Shown here: positions 50,066 through 59,036 of the stretch, in pieces
How positions within the stretch are numbered: position 1 is the first letter of the stretch
Layout of the letters: each line of letters starts with the position of its first letter
Origin: an uncultured Massilia sp.
GTDB lineage: Bacteria; Pseudomonadota; Gammaproteobacteria; Burkholderiales; Burkholderiaceae
Reading direction: 5' to 3'
Length of the DNA: 64,000 bases
Assembly: GCA_946481275.1 (NCBI GenBank)
Contig: CAMLMV010000004.1
Span: 62,001-126,000, forward strand
Made by a program: the position numbers and the translations under genes
Notes under the pieces: generated by a model
What the model was told of the DNA's origin: nothing
The model's database searches: none
The model's input: the letters and a program-made list of their open reading frames with translations, nothing else

Positions 50066-52824
50066 TGCGCCTCTTCCCAGTTACTACCGACACCCGTCTC
50101 GGCCACCAGCGGCACCTTCAGCGTGGCCACCCCGCCCATCAGTTCCGGCAGCTTCCGCTTGACGAGGTCCAGTTCGTCCTGCGGCACTTCCAGCACCAGT
50201 TCGTCGTGCACCTGCATCACCATGCGGGTGCGCAGGCCATCCTTCTCGATCCAGTCCTGCACGGCGATCATCGCCAGCTTGATCAGGTCTGCGGCCGTGC
50301 CCTGCATCGGCGCGTTGATCGCGGCCCGTTCGGCGCCGGCGCGGCGCGGGCCGTTCGGCGAATTGATCTCCGGGAGCCACAGGCGGCGGCCGAACACCGT
50401 CTCGACATAGCCCCGCTCCTTCGCGAGCAACCGGGTTTCGTCCATGTAGCGCTTGACGCCCGCGAAGCGCTGGAAGTAGCGCTCGATGTAGTTGCTGGCC
50501 GCACCGCGTTCGATGCCCAGGTTCTGCGCGAGGCCGAACGCGCTCATGCCGTAGATGAGGCCGAAGTTGATGACCTTCGCGTAGCGGCGCTGCTCGCTCT
50601 GCACTTCTTCCGGCGGCAGGCCGAAGATCTCGGCGGCGGTGGCGCGGTGGATGTCCTCGCCGGCCGCGAACGCGCGCAGCATCGCCTCGTCTTCCGAGAT
50701 GTGGGCCATGATGCGCAGCTCGATCTGCGAATAGTCGGCCGACACGATCACGCTGCCCGCCGGCGCGACGAACGCTTCGCGGATGCGCCGGCCTTCGCTC
50801 GTGCGCACGGGGATGTTCTGCAGGTTCGGATCGTTCGACGCAAGGCGGCCCGTGATGGCGACGGCCTGCGCGTAGTTCGTGTGCACGCGGCCCGTCTTCG
50901 GATTCACCATCTTCGGCAGCTTGTCGGTGTACGTCGACTTCAGCTTGGAGAGGCCGCGGTGCTCCAGCAGGATCTTCGGCAGCGGATAGTCTTCCGCCAG
51001 CTTTTGCAGCACTTCTTCGTCGGTGGACGGCGCGCCGGTCGCCGTCTTCTTGATGACGGGGAGCTGCAGCTTGCCGAAGAAGATCTCGCCGATCTGCTTG
51101 GGCGAGCCGAGGTTGAACGGGCCGCCGGCCAGTTCGTAGGCCTGCTGCTCCAGTTCCATGATGCGCGCGGCCAGCTCGTTCGACTGCGCCGCCAGTTTAT
51201 CCGCGTCGACCAGCACGCCGTTGCGCTCGATCTTCTGCAGCACGACGGACGTCGGCAGCTCGATGCTGCGGTAGATATAGTCCAGGCCCTTGTCGCTTTC
51301 CACGTGGCCGATCATCGCGTGGTGCAGGCGCAGGGTAATGTCGGAATCCTCGGCCGCGTATTCGGTCGCACGCTGCAACTCCACCTGGTCGAAGCAGATC
51401 TGGTTCACGCCCTTGCCGCACACGTCGACGAAGGGAATGGTCGTGTAGCCCAGGTGGCGCAGCGCCATCGTGTCCATGTCGTGCGGCTTGTGCGATTCGA
51501 ACACGTACGACTGCAGCAGGGTGTCGTGCACGATGCCGCGCAGTTTCACCCCGTGGTTTTCGAAGATGTGGCTGTCGTACTTGAGGTTCTGGCCCAGCTT
51601 CGGCTTGTCCGGATTCTCCAGCCACGGCTTCATGCGCTCGAGGACTTCCTCGCGGTTCAGCTGCTCCGGCACGCCGGCGTAGCGGTGCGCGAGCGGGATG
51701 TACGCACCCTTGCCCGCCTCCACCGACAGCGAGATGCCGACCATTTCCGCCGTCATCGGATCGAGCGACGTCGTCTCCGTATCGACGGAGGTCAGTGCGG
51801 CCTGGTCGATCAGCGCGAGCCAGCGCTCGAACTGTTCCTGCGTGGTGACGGTCTCGTACTCGCCCTTGATGATCGGCATGCCGGGCTGCGTGCCCGCCGC
51901 GCCTTCCGGCGAATTCAGCGCCGGCGCACCGGACGCGCCGGGCATGCCGTACTTGCCCGCGTTGCCCGGGCCGATCTCGCGCAGCATCGTTTTAAAGCCG
52001 TAGCGCTGGAAGAAGTCGCGCAGCGCGTCCTTGTCCTCAGGGCGGCCGATGAGCGTCTCTTCGATCGACACGACGTGTCCCGCGAGGTCGCAGTCCGTCT
52101 TCACGGTGATCAGTTCGCGGCCCTTCGGCAGCCAGTCCAGCGCGGCGCGCAGGTTCTCGCCGACGGCGCCCGTGATGCTGTGGGCGTTCTCGATCACGCC
52201 GTCCAGCGAGCCGTGCAGGGTCAGCCACTTGAGGGCCGTCTTCGGGCCGCACTTGGTGACGCCGGGGACGTTGTCGACGGTGTCGCCGATCAGGGTCAGG
52301 TAGTCGATGATGCGGTTCGGCGGCACGCCGAACTTGGCCAGCACGCCCGCTTCGTCGAGCTTCTCGTTGCTCATCGTGTTGATCAGCATGACCTTGTCGT
52401 TGACGAGCTGGGCGAGGTCCTTGTCGCCCGTCGACACGACGGTGTTCAGGCCGCGCGCCGTCGCCTGCGCCGCGAGCGTGCCGATGACGTCGTCCGCTTC
52501 GACGCCCTCCACCATCAGGATCGGCCAGCCCATGTGGCGCACGACTTCGTGGATCGGCTCGATCTGCCTGGCCAGGTCTTCCGGCATCGACGCGCGCGTC
52601 GCCTTGTAGTCCGGGTACAGGTCGTCGCGGAAGGTCTTGCCCTTCGCGTCGAACACGCAGGCGATGTACGCGGCCGGGAAGTCCGCGCGCAGGCGGCGCA
52701 GCATGTTGACCATGCCGTGCATCGCGCCGGTCGGGTAGCCGTCCGGGCTGCGCAGGTCGGGCAGCGCGTGGAAGGCGCGATAGAGATAGCTGGAACCGTC
52801 GACGAGAAGCAGGGTATTGTCCAT
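50062..52824 (-). CDS. polA: DNA polymerase I
   Basis: This 920-residue enzyme has all three domains. The 5'-3' exonuclease (about 1-290) has LLLVDGSSYLYRAFHALPDL at the start and VEGVEADDVIGTLA. The 3'-5' exonuclease (about 330-520) has VDTETTSLDPM and LGQNLKYDSHIFENHG, so proofreading residues are present. The polymerase domain has DYSQIELRIMAH and QVHDELVLEVP. It acts in Okazaki processing and excision repair. Length is normal. Divergent from the DUF2782 / thrB genes, the usual Burkholderiales arrangement. Confidence 0.98.
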   Translation of the reverse strand: MDNTLLLVDGSSYLYRAFHALPDLRSPDGYPTGAMHGMVNMLRRLRADFPAAYIACVFDAKGKTFRDDLYPDYKATRASMPEDLARQIEPIHEVVRHMGWPILMVEGVEADDVIGTLAAQATARGLNTVVSTGDKDLAQLVNDKVMLINTMSNEKLDEAGVLAKFGVPPNRIIDYLTLIGDTVDNVPGVTKCGPKTALKWLTLHGSLDGVIENAHSITGAVGENLRAALDWLPKGRELITVKTDCDLAGHVVSIEETLIGRPEDKDALRDFFQRYGFKTMLREIGPGNAGKYGMPGASGAPALNSPEGAAGTQPGMPIIKGEYETVTTQEQFERWLALIDQAALTSVDTETTSLDPMTAEMVGISLSVEAGKGAYIPLAHRYAGVPEQLNREEVLERMKPWLENPDKPKLGQNLKYDSHIFENHGVKLRGIVHDTLLQSYVFESHKPHDMDTMALRHLGYTTIPFVDVCGKGVNQICFDQVELQRATEYAAEDSDITLRLHHAMIGHVESDKGLDYIYRSIELPTSVVLQKIERNGVLVDADKLAAQSNELAARIMELEQQAYELAGGPFNLGSPKQIGEIFFGKLQLPVIKKTATGAPSTDEEVLQKLAEDYPLPKILLEHRGLSKLKSTYTDKLPKMVNPKTGRVHTNYAQAVAITGRLASNDPNLQNIPVRTSEGRRIREAFVAPAGSVIVSADYSQIELRIMAHISEDEAMLRAFAAGEDIHRATAAEIFGLPPEEVQSEQRRYAKVINFGLIYGMSAFGLAQNLGIERGAASNYIERYFQRFAGVKRYMDETRLLAKERGYVETVFGRRLWLPEINSPNGPRRAGAERAAINAPMQGTAADLIKLAMIAVQDWIEKDGLRTRMVMQVHDELVLEVPQDELDLVKRKLPELMGGVATLKVPLVAETGVGSNWEEAH

Positions 52825-52999
52825 AGGGCGAATTCAAAAGTGGGGCCGCGGCGGCACGGCAAAACGTGCGCCATTATCGCAGAATCGGGGGTGGAAAAAA
52901 GCTGGGCAGGCGATGTCATCCAGATGGGGACGAAGCCACACTTTTCACAGAGAAGTGGCTCCCTTTGTTACAATGGACTAAACGACAAAGGTGATCATC

Positions 53000-53443
53000 A
53001 TGCCGCGTACCCCTATCCGCCTCGCCACTCTCGCGCTGTTCCTGACTTGCCAGGCAGGATTGGCCGTGGCCCAGCAGCAGACCACGCAGCCGACCCCGAG
53101 CCCGGCACCGCCGAAACTCGAGCGTATCGAACCTGGCAGCGACGTTCCCGCGACCACGATTCCGCCGAAGCGCGGCACCCAGATCAAGGAAACGCGCGAC
53201 GGCGGCCAGGTCACCGAAGTCGAAGTCACCACGCCCGGTGGCAGCCATTACTACATGAAACCGAACACCCAGCCCGGCAACGCGCAGACGAATTCGATCC
53301 GCGCGCCGCAGTGGAAGGTGGGTGAGTTCGACCTGTCGGGCAAGCGGAAAGCCACGAGCGAATCCGGTACCAACGCCCCGACGACGGCCGACGCGCCGCC
53401 TCCTCCTCCCATGCCGGCTACCGCCGAGCCCGAGAAGAAGTAA
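53000..53443 (+). CDS. DUF2782 periplasmic protein
   Basis: This 147-residue secreted protein has a signal peptide (LATLALFLTCQAGLAVAQQQ) and a DUF2782 core: QIKETRDGGQVTEVEVTTPG and HYYMKPN. A low-complexity Pro/Ala tail follows. The family is common in betaproteobacteria between polA and thrB; function unknown. A GTG nine bases upstream is an alternative start, but ATG 53000 has AAGGTG before it. Confidence 0.85.
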   Translation: MPRTPIRLATLALFLTCQAGLAVAQQQTTQPTPSPAPPKLERIEPGSDVPATTIPPKRGTQIKETRDGGQVTEVEVTTPGGSHYYMKPNTQPGNAQTNSIRAPQWKVGEFDLSGKRKATSESGTNAPTTADAPPPPPMPATAEPEKK

Positions 53444-53506
53444 CAAGCCGTCAACAAGACCGGCCGCCCGAGCGCGGCCGCACCCGCGACTTTTCTTACT
53501 TACACA

Positions 53507-54466
53507 ATGGCAGTCTTCACCCCGGTCACGCTGGATGACCTCTCCCAGTGGATCAAGCAATTTCCTCTTGGCAAAGCACTCGCGCTGAAGGGCATCGCGA
53601 GCGGTATCGAAAACAGTAATTTCTTCCTGACGACGGAACGCGGCGAGTACGTCCTCACCATCTTCGAAAACCTCAGCTTCGAGCAACTGCCCTTCTACGT
53701 GCAGCTGATGCGCCATCTGGCCGAGCGCGGCATTCCCGTGCCGGCGCCGGTGGCGAACGGAGCGGGCGAGCTCGTCGTGGCGTTGCACGGGAAGCCGGCC
53801 GCCATCGTCAGCAAGCTCGACGGCAGCTCGCAGATGGATCCGCAGCCGGTCCACTGCGCCGAAATGGGCACGATCCTCGCGAAGATGCACCTGGCCGGCC
53901 GCGACTTCCCGCTGCGCCAGCCGAACCTGCGCGGGCTGGACTGGTGGGTCGAGACGGTGCCGAAGGTCCTGCCGTTCCTCGATGCCGGGACGGCCGCGCT
54001 GCTGCAATCCGAACTGGCATTCCAGCGCGACTTCGCGGCCGGCACGACGTATGCCGAACTGGAGCGCGGCCCCGTCCACGCCGACCTGTTCCGCAACAAC
54101 GTGATGTTCGTCGGCGAACGCCTGTCCGGCTGCTTCGACTTTTATTTTGCCGGCTGGGACACCTGGCTGTTCGACCTGGCCGTCACCGTCAACGACTGGT
54201 GCATCGACCTGGACACCGGCCGCCTCGACGATGCGCGCGTGATCGCCCTGACGCGCGCCTACCACGCGGTCCGCCCGTTCACGGATGCCGACCACGCGGC
54301 GTGGCTGCCGATGCTGCGCGCAGCCGCGCTGCGCTTCTGGCTGTCGCGCCTGTATGATTATCACCGTCCGCGCGAAGCCGAAATGCTCACGCCGCACGAT
54401 CCGACTCACTTCGAAAGAGTCCTGCGCGAACGCATCGCCCGGGGCGCCCCCAACTTGACAGCATGA
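53507..54466 (+). CDS. thrB: Homoserine kinase (ThrB, APH-fold type)
   Basis: This 319-residue kinase phosphorylates homoserine in threonine synthesis. It belongs to the aminoglycoside-phosphotransferase fold type used by proteobacteria such as Pseudomonas, with [20 protein letters not shown], the catalytic loop [14 protein letters not shown] and the metal loop [11 protein letters not shown]. Length is normal. Its stop overlaps the next start in ATGA. Confidence 0.95.
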   Translation: MAVFTPVTLDDLSQWIKQFPLGKALALKGIASGIENSNFFLTTERGEYVLTIFENLSFEQLPFYVQLMRHLAERGIPVPAPVANGAGELVVALHGKPAAIVSKLDGSSQMDPQPVHCAEMGTILAKMHLAGRDFPLRQPNLRGLDWWVETVPKVLPFLDAGTAALLQSELAFQRDFAAGTTYAELERGPVHADLFRNNVMFVGERLSGCFDFYFAGWDTWLFDLAVTVNDWCIDLDTGRLDDARVIALTRAYHAVRPFTDADHAAWLPMLRAAALRFWLSRLYDYHRPREAEMLTPHDPTHFERVLRERIARGAPNLTA

Positions 54467-55230
54467 ACGATTTACCCGCACGTACCGGATGGGAGTGGCT
54501 GAAACAAGGCATCGGCCTGTTCCGCAAACAGCCTGCCGCCCTGACGACGCTCCTCTTCGCCAACATCCTGTTCAGCATCGGCCTGTCGGCCGTGCCGATC
54601 CTGGGTTCGGTACTTGCGGTCGTATTGATCCCGTCGTTCACGATGGCCTTCATGCAGGCGTGCCTGATGATCGAGAACGGCGACCGGGTCACCCCGGCCG
54701 TGCTGCTGACGGGCTTCCGCCAGCCGGCGCTGGCCGCGCTGTGCAAGCTGGGGCTTGTCTACCTGGCCGTGTCGCTGCTGATGATGGTGATCACGCGCCT
54801 GGCGATCCCGCCCGAGGTGATCATGCAGATGATGCCGCGGCCGGACGCGAAGACGCCACCGACGATCCAGACGTCGCACATGCTGGCCCTGTTCGGCGTC
54901 TTCCTGCTGGACGTGGCCGTGCTGGTGACGCTGTGCTTCGCCGCGCCACTCACCTACTGGAAGCACATGGGGCCGGGCAAGGCCACGTTCTACAGCTTCT
55001 TCGCCGTCATCCGCACCGCGCGCCCGTTCCTCGTGCTGCTGGCGACGTGGTTCGCCATCTTCTTCGGCATATGCATCCTGGCCGCGCTGGTGTTCGGCGA
55101 CGCGGCGCTGGGCCGCGTCGTGCTGATGTGGCTGATCTTCCTGTTCATGCTGCTGCTGCAGTGCGCGATGTATGCCGGCTACCGCACCATCTTCGGCAAG
55201 CCGGCCGACAAAGCACCGCAAGCTGCGTGA
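54463..55230 (+). CDS. BPSS1780-family membrane protein
   Basis: This 255-residue integral membrane protein has about six hydrophobic helices; it opens [19 protein letters not shown], as in BPSS1780-type proteins that follow thrB in Burkholderiales. Function unknown. ATGA overlap with thrB shows translational coupling. Its stop abuts the uvrD stop. Confidence 0.85.
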   Translation: MNDLPARTGWEWLKQGIGLFRKQPAALTTLLFANILFSIGLSAVPILGSVLAVVLIPSFTMAFMQACLMIENGDRVTPAVLLTGFRQPALAALCKLGLVYLAVSLLMMVITRLAIPPEVIMQMMPRPDAKTPPTIQTSHMLALFGVFLLDVAVLVTLCFAAPLTYWKHMGPGKATFYSFFAVIRTARPFLVLLATWFAIFFGICILAALVFGDAALGRVVLMWLIFLFMLLLQCAMYAGYRTIFGKPADKAPQAA

Positions 55231-57549
55231 TCAGCGACCGATACGTTCGAGCTTGGCCACCGACAGGTCGAGCACCTTCATCCCCGCCGCGCCAAAGTTG
55301 ATCTGCGCGCGCGCGTTGGTGCCGCCGCCCTCGATGTTGACGATCACGCCCTCGCCGAAGCGCGCGTGACTGACCGATTCACCGATGCGCCAGCCGGTGC
55401 CGTTGCCGCTGGTCGACTTTTGCGCGATCTGCTTGGCGATCTGGTTGTCCATGCCCCCTTCGCGGAAGTCGGCGTCGTCCCATGCCGTCGTCGACTTGCG
55501 GCCGGCGAACCAGTTCGTCTGCACGCGCGGCGTCAGCCATTTCAGCGCGTGTTCCGGCAGCTCGTCGAAGAAGCGCGACTTCATGTTGAAGCGCGTCTGG
55601 CCATGCAGCATGCGCTGCTGCGTAAAGCTCATGTACAGGCGCCGGCGCGCGCGCGTGATCGCCACGTACATCAGGCGGCGTTCCTCGTCCACGCCATCCA
55701 TCTCGCGCGCGCTGCTCTCGTGCGGGAATAAACCCTCTTCCAGGCCCGTGATGAACACGGCGTCGAATTCCAGGCCTTTCGCAGAGTGCACGGTCATCAG
55801 CTGGATCGCTTCCTGGCCGGCCTGCGCCTGCGCGTCGCCCGCTTCCAGCGACGCATGCGCAAGGAAGGCCGAGAGCGGCGACATCACGGCCGCCAGCGGC
55901 GCATCGCCATCGAGCACCTCGACGCCGTCGCCATCGACGATCGCCGTGCCGCTCGCCGCGACCGCCTGCGGGCCGAGGTGCGCGGGCGCGTGCGTACCGA
56001 AACCTTCCTCCTGCACAAACTGCGTGGCCGCACCGACCATCTGCTGCAAGTTCTCGATGCGTTCCTGGCCTTCTTTTTCGTTGGCGTAGTGCGCGAGCAG
56101 CGTGCTGCGTTCGAGCACGACGCGCACCATTTCCGGCAGCGGCAGCTGCTGGGTCTCGAAGCGCGCGCTCTCGATCAGCTTCACGAAGTTGCCCAGCGCC
56201 GTGCCGGCCTTGCCCGTCATGTAGGGCACGGCCGCGTACAGCGACACACGATACGTCTCCGCCGCCATTTGAAGCTGCTCGATCGAGCGGGCGCCGATGC
56301 CGCGCGTGGGGAAATTCACGACGCGCAGGAATGCGGAATCGTTGTGCGGGTTGTCCATCAGCTGCAGGTAGGCGATGGCGTGCTTGACCTCGGCGCGCTG
56401 GAAGTAGCGCAGGCCGCCGTACACGGTGTACGGCAGGCCGGCCGCGAACAGCGCATGCTCGATCACGCGGCTCTGCGCGTTGGAGCGGTACAGCACGGCG
56501 ATCTCGCTTTTCGACACGCCCTCCGCCATCAGGCTCTTGGCTTCGTCGATGATCCACTGCGCCTCTTCCAGGTCGGACGACGCTTCGTAGATGCGCACCG
56601 GCTCGCCCAGTCCCGCGTCCGTGCGCAGGTTCTTGCCGAGGCGTTTCGCATTGTTCGAGATGAGGTGGTTGGCGCTGTCGAGGATGTTGCCGTGCGAGCG
56701 GTAATTCTGCTCCAGCTTGATCAGATTCTTGACTTCGAAGTCGCGCTCGAACGCCTGCATGTTGCCCACGTTCGCACCGCGGAATGCATAGATGCTCTGG
56801 TCGTCGTCGCCGACGGCGAACAGCGCGCCGCCACGCTGCTCGCCGTGGCCGGCCAGCAGTTTCAGCAGGTTGTATTGCAGGTCGTTCGTGTCCTGGAACT
56901 CGTCGACGAGAATGTGGCGGAAGCGCATCTGGTAGTGCTGGCGCAGCGGGTGATTGCGCTGCAGCAGTTCGTAGGCGCGCAGCAGCAGCTCGGCGAAATC
57001 GACGACGCCCTCGCGCTGGCATTGCTGGTCGTACAGGTCGTACAGCTCGGCCATGCGTTTCTGCACGTGGTCGTACGCCTCGACCTCGTGCGCGCGCTGG
57101 CCCCGGTCCTTGGCATTGTTGATGAAGTACATCAGGTCCTTGGCCGGGTACTTCTCGTCGTCCACGTTCAGCGCTTTCAGCATGCGCTTGATCATCGACA
57201 GCTGGTCTTGCGAATCGAGGATCTGGAACGTCTGCGGCAGCGCGGCGTCGCGGTGGTGCGTGCGCAGCAGGCGGTTGCACAGGCCGTGGAACGTGCCGAT
57301 CCACATGCCGCGCGTGTTCACCGGCAGCATCGCCGAGAGGCGCGTGAGCATCTCCTTGGCGGCCTTGTTCGTGAAGGTCACGGCCATGATGCCGGCCGGG
57401 GACACCTGCCCGGTCTGGATCAGCCAGGCGATGCGGGTAGTCAGCACCCGCGTCTTGCCGGACCCGGCGCCGGCGAGAATGAGGGCGCTCTGGGACGGCA
57501 GCGTGACGGCCGCCAGTTGTTCGGGGTTCAGATTGTCGAGGAGATTCAT
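55231..57549 (-). CDS. uvrD: DNA helicase II
   Basis: This 772-residue SF1 helicase acts in nucleotide excision and mismatch repair. It has the motifs AGAGSGKTRVL (Walker A), GTFHGL, DEFQDTN (Walker B), VGDDDQSIYAFRGA, QNYRSHG, MTVHSAKGLEFDAVF and VAITRARRRLYM. The C-terminus VSHARFGEGVIVNIEGGGTN is the UvrD Tudor-like domain. Length is a little above the E. coli 720. A LexA-type box overlaps its predicted promoter. Confidence 0.97.
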   Translation of the reverse strand: MNLLDNLNPEQLAAVTLPSQSALILAGAGSGKTRVLTTRIAWLIQTGQVSPAGIMAVTFTNKAAKEMLTRLSAMLPVNTRGMWIGTFHGLCNRLLRTHHRDAALPQTFQILDSQDQLSMIKRMLKALNVDDEKYPAKDLMYFINNAKDRGQRAHEVEAYDHVQKRMAELYDLYDQQCQREGVVDFAELLLRAYELLQRNHPLRQHYQMRFRHILVDEFQDTNDLQYNLLKLLAGHGEQRGGALFAVGDDDQSIYAFRGANVGNMQAFERDFEVKNLIKLEQNYRSHGNILDSANHLISNNAKRLGKNLRTDAGLGEPVRIYEASSDLEEAQWIIDEAKSLMAEGVSKSEIAVLYRSNAQSRVIEHALFAAGLPYTVYGGLRYFQRAEVKHAIAYLQLMDNPHNDSAFLRVVNFPTRGIGARSIEQLQMAAETYRVSLYAAVPYMTGKAGTALGNFVKLIESARFETQQLPLPEMVRVVLERSTLLAHYANEKEGQERIENLQQMVGAATQFVQEEGFGTHAPAHLGPQAVAASGTAIVDGDGVEVLDGDAPLAAVMSPLSAFLAHASLEAGDAQAQAGQEAIQLMTVHSAKGLEFDAVFITGLEEGLFPHESSAREMDGVDEERRLMYVAITRARRRLYMSFTQQRMLHGQTRFNMKSRFFDELPEHALKWLTPRVQTNWFAGRKSTTAWDDADFREGGMDNQIAKQIAQKSTSGNGTGWRIGESVSHARFGEGVIVNIEGGGTNARAQINFGAAGMKVLDLSVAKLERIGR

Positions 57550-57601
57550 GCGGCCATTATAAAACGTCGGGACGCCCTCGGCATCGCCGCGGCGGGATTT
57601 T

Positions 57602-57621
57602 TACTGATGATATATACAGTA
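57602..57621. promoter_or_regulatory. LexA (SOS) box upstream of uvrD
   Basis: TACTGATGATATATACAGTA fits CTG-N10-CAG with TA flanks, close to the E. coli LexA consensus. It lies 53-72 bases before the uvrD ATG on the minus strand. It overlaps a minus-strand promoter: TTGCGG (57636-57631), 16 bases, TATATC (57614-57609). A LexA repressor would block polymerase there. E. coli uvrD is SOS-controlled (known). Confidence 0.75.
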
Positions 57622-57761
57622 TCATTGTTTCCGCAAGGCTCGCGGGCGCCGGGTTGATCGCTTTTGACGTACTTTTGACGACAGATGCGGTCCAGCCCCT
57701 TCTGCGGGCGTGGACCGGTTTTGTGTAACGCAAGCGAAGCTATGGCATAAGGAGGTAACAA

Positions 57762-58304
57762 ATGCTGAACCGTGTAGTGACGGTCGCCGCGCTGGCCGTC
57801 GGCGGCATGATGCTGTCCAAAAAACTCAAAGGCAATAAATCGGGCATGGATTCGTCGATCATCGAAACCATCGAGGTCAACGTCCCCGTGCGTACCGCCT
57901 ATAACCAGTGGACCCAGTTCGAGGACTTCCCGCAGTTCATGGGCAGCGTCCATGAAATCCGCCAGCTGGACGACAAGCGCCTGCACTGGAAGGCCAACGT
58001 GGCCGGCGAAGAGAAGGAATGGGATGCCGAGATCACGGAACAGATCCCGGACAAGCGCATCGCCTGGCGCAGCACGAGCGGCGTGCCGAACGGCGGCGTG
58101 GTGTCCTTCCACAAGATCTCGGAAGACGTCACCCGCATCACCCTGCAGATGGATTACCAGCCGGAAGGCCCGATCGAGAAGATCGGCGACGCCCTCGGCG
58201 CCGTCCGCCTGGAAGCCCGCGGCAACCTGCAGAAGTTCAAGGACATGCTCGAGAAGCGCGGCAAGGAAACCGGTGCATGGCGCGGCAGCATTTCGCAGCA
58301 CTGA
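57762..58304 (+). CDS. SRPBCC-family (polyketide cyclase-like) protein
   Basis: This 180-residue protein starts with a hydrophobic N-terminal helix (VVTVAALAVGGMMLS), then a SRPBCC/START-like domain: IETIEVNVPVRTAYNQWTQF, EDFPQFMGSVHEIRQL and ITEQIPDKRIAWRS. The ATG has a perfect AAGGAGG. The fold binds hydrophobic ligands; relatives are often stress-induced, membrane-anchored proteins. Function unknown. A terminator follows. Confidence 0.85.
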   Translation: MLNRVVTVAALAVGGMMLSKKLKGNKSGMDSSIIETIEVNVPVRTAYNQWTQFEDFPQFMGSVHEIRQLDDKRLHWKANVAGEEKEWDAEITEQIPDKRIAWRSTSGVPNGGVVSFHKISEDVTRITLQMDYQPEGPIEKIGDALGAVRLEARGNLQKFKDMLEKRGKETGAWRGSISQH

Positions 58305-58323
58305 GCAATACGCGTCTCACGAA

Positions 58324-58350
58324 CGCCGCCCGCTGGGGCGGCGTTTTTTT
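58324..58350 (+). terminator. Terminator after the SRPBCC gene
   Basis: The 7-bp stem CGCCGCC / GGCGGCG, loop CGCTGG, is followed by seven T. It is a clean intrinsic terminator. Confidence 0.85.
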
Positions 58351-58475
58351 GACAAGCGATCGTTGCAGACACAACCGACGGTGCGTTACCTAACACGGTG
58401 CATGGGTGACCGGGGAGTAGGATGAAACCCTGACGGCATATCGGAATATGCCGGGCAACCGTTGAGGAGAAACCC

Positions 58476-58988
58476 ATGGCAACGACAGACGACCCCGTAC
58501 GGTCGAGAACGCAGGACGCGTTCCCCGTCGACAATCCCGTCCAGGCCCTGCTGCGCGACCACGACCTGGTGCGCAAGCTCGCCGACGCGTACCAGAACAC
58601 GCACAGCGCCGACGTCAAAAAGCAGGCGGCGACCCAGCTGATCCAGGCGATCCACATGCACTCGCGCCTCGAGGAAGGCGTCTTTTATCCCGGCGTGCGC
58701 CGGGTGGACCCGAACCTGATCGCCCGCTTCGAGGAAGACCACCTCGCCGTCGACGACCTGCTGGCGACGCTGCAAGGCATGTCGATGGACGAGGCCCGCA
58801 CGGAACCCCTGGTACGCGAACTCATCGATGTCGTCCTGAGCCATATCCGCCAGGAAGAAGAACAGCTGTTCCCCGAACTCAAGCAGGCAGCGCTCGACCT
58901 GACGTCGATCGGACTCGAGATGCAGGCGTTCGAGGCCAATCTCGTGCACCTGCAGGCGCAGCTGAGCGATCAGGCGTCGCGACGCTGA
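58476..58988 (+). CDS. Hemerythrin-like (HHE) domain protein
   Basis: This 170-residue four-helix protein has hemerythrin-type metal ligands: LLRDHDLVRKLADAY (His), HMHSRLEEGVFYPGV (HxxxE), RFEEDHLAVDDLL (EDH) and LSHIRQEEEQLFPEL. It probably binds a di-iron centre and senses or buffers oxygen or nitric oxide (family knowledge). The ATG has GAGGAGA upstream. Single gene. Confidence 0.9.
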   Translation: MATTDDPVRSRTQDAFPVDNPVQALLRDHDLVRKLADAYQNTHSADVKKQAATQLIQAIHMHSRLEEGVFYPGVRRVDPNLIARFEEDHLAVDDLLATLQGMSMDEARTEPLVRELIDVVLSHIRQEEEQLFPELKQAALDLTSIGLEMQAFEANLVHLQAQLSDQASRR

Positions 58989-59005
58989 ACGCCTTTCGCG
59001 CAAAG

Positions 59006-59035
59006 AACAGGCGCCACCCGCGGGTGGCGCTTTGC
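59006..59035. terminator. Bidirectional terminator (20-bp palindrome)
   Basis: GCGCCACCCGCGGGTGGCGC (59011-59030) is a perfect palindrome, followed by TTTGC and preceded by AAAGAACAG. It lies between the convergent hemerythrin and M13 genes and can end both. Confidence 0.8.
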
Positions 59036-59036
59036 A

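Noticed and set aside
49246..53325. 1359-residue plus-strand open frame across polA
   Set aside because: Composition is low-complexity and it runs through three real genes (hydrolase, polA, DUF2782) in other frames, so it is a GC shadow.
52916..54481. 521-residue minus-strand open frame opposite DUF2782 and thrB
   Set aside because: ThrB and DUF2782 carry clear family motifs; this frame is compositionally a mirror.
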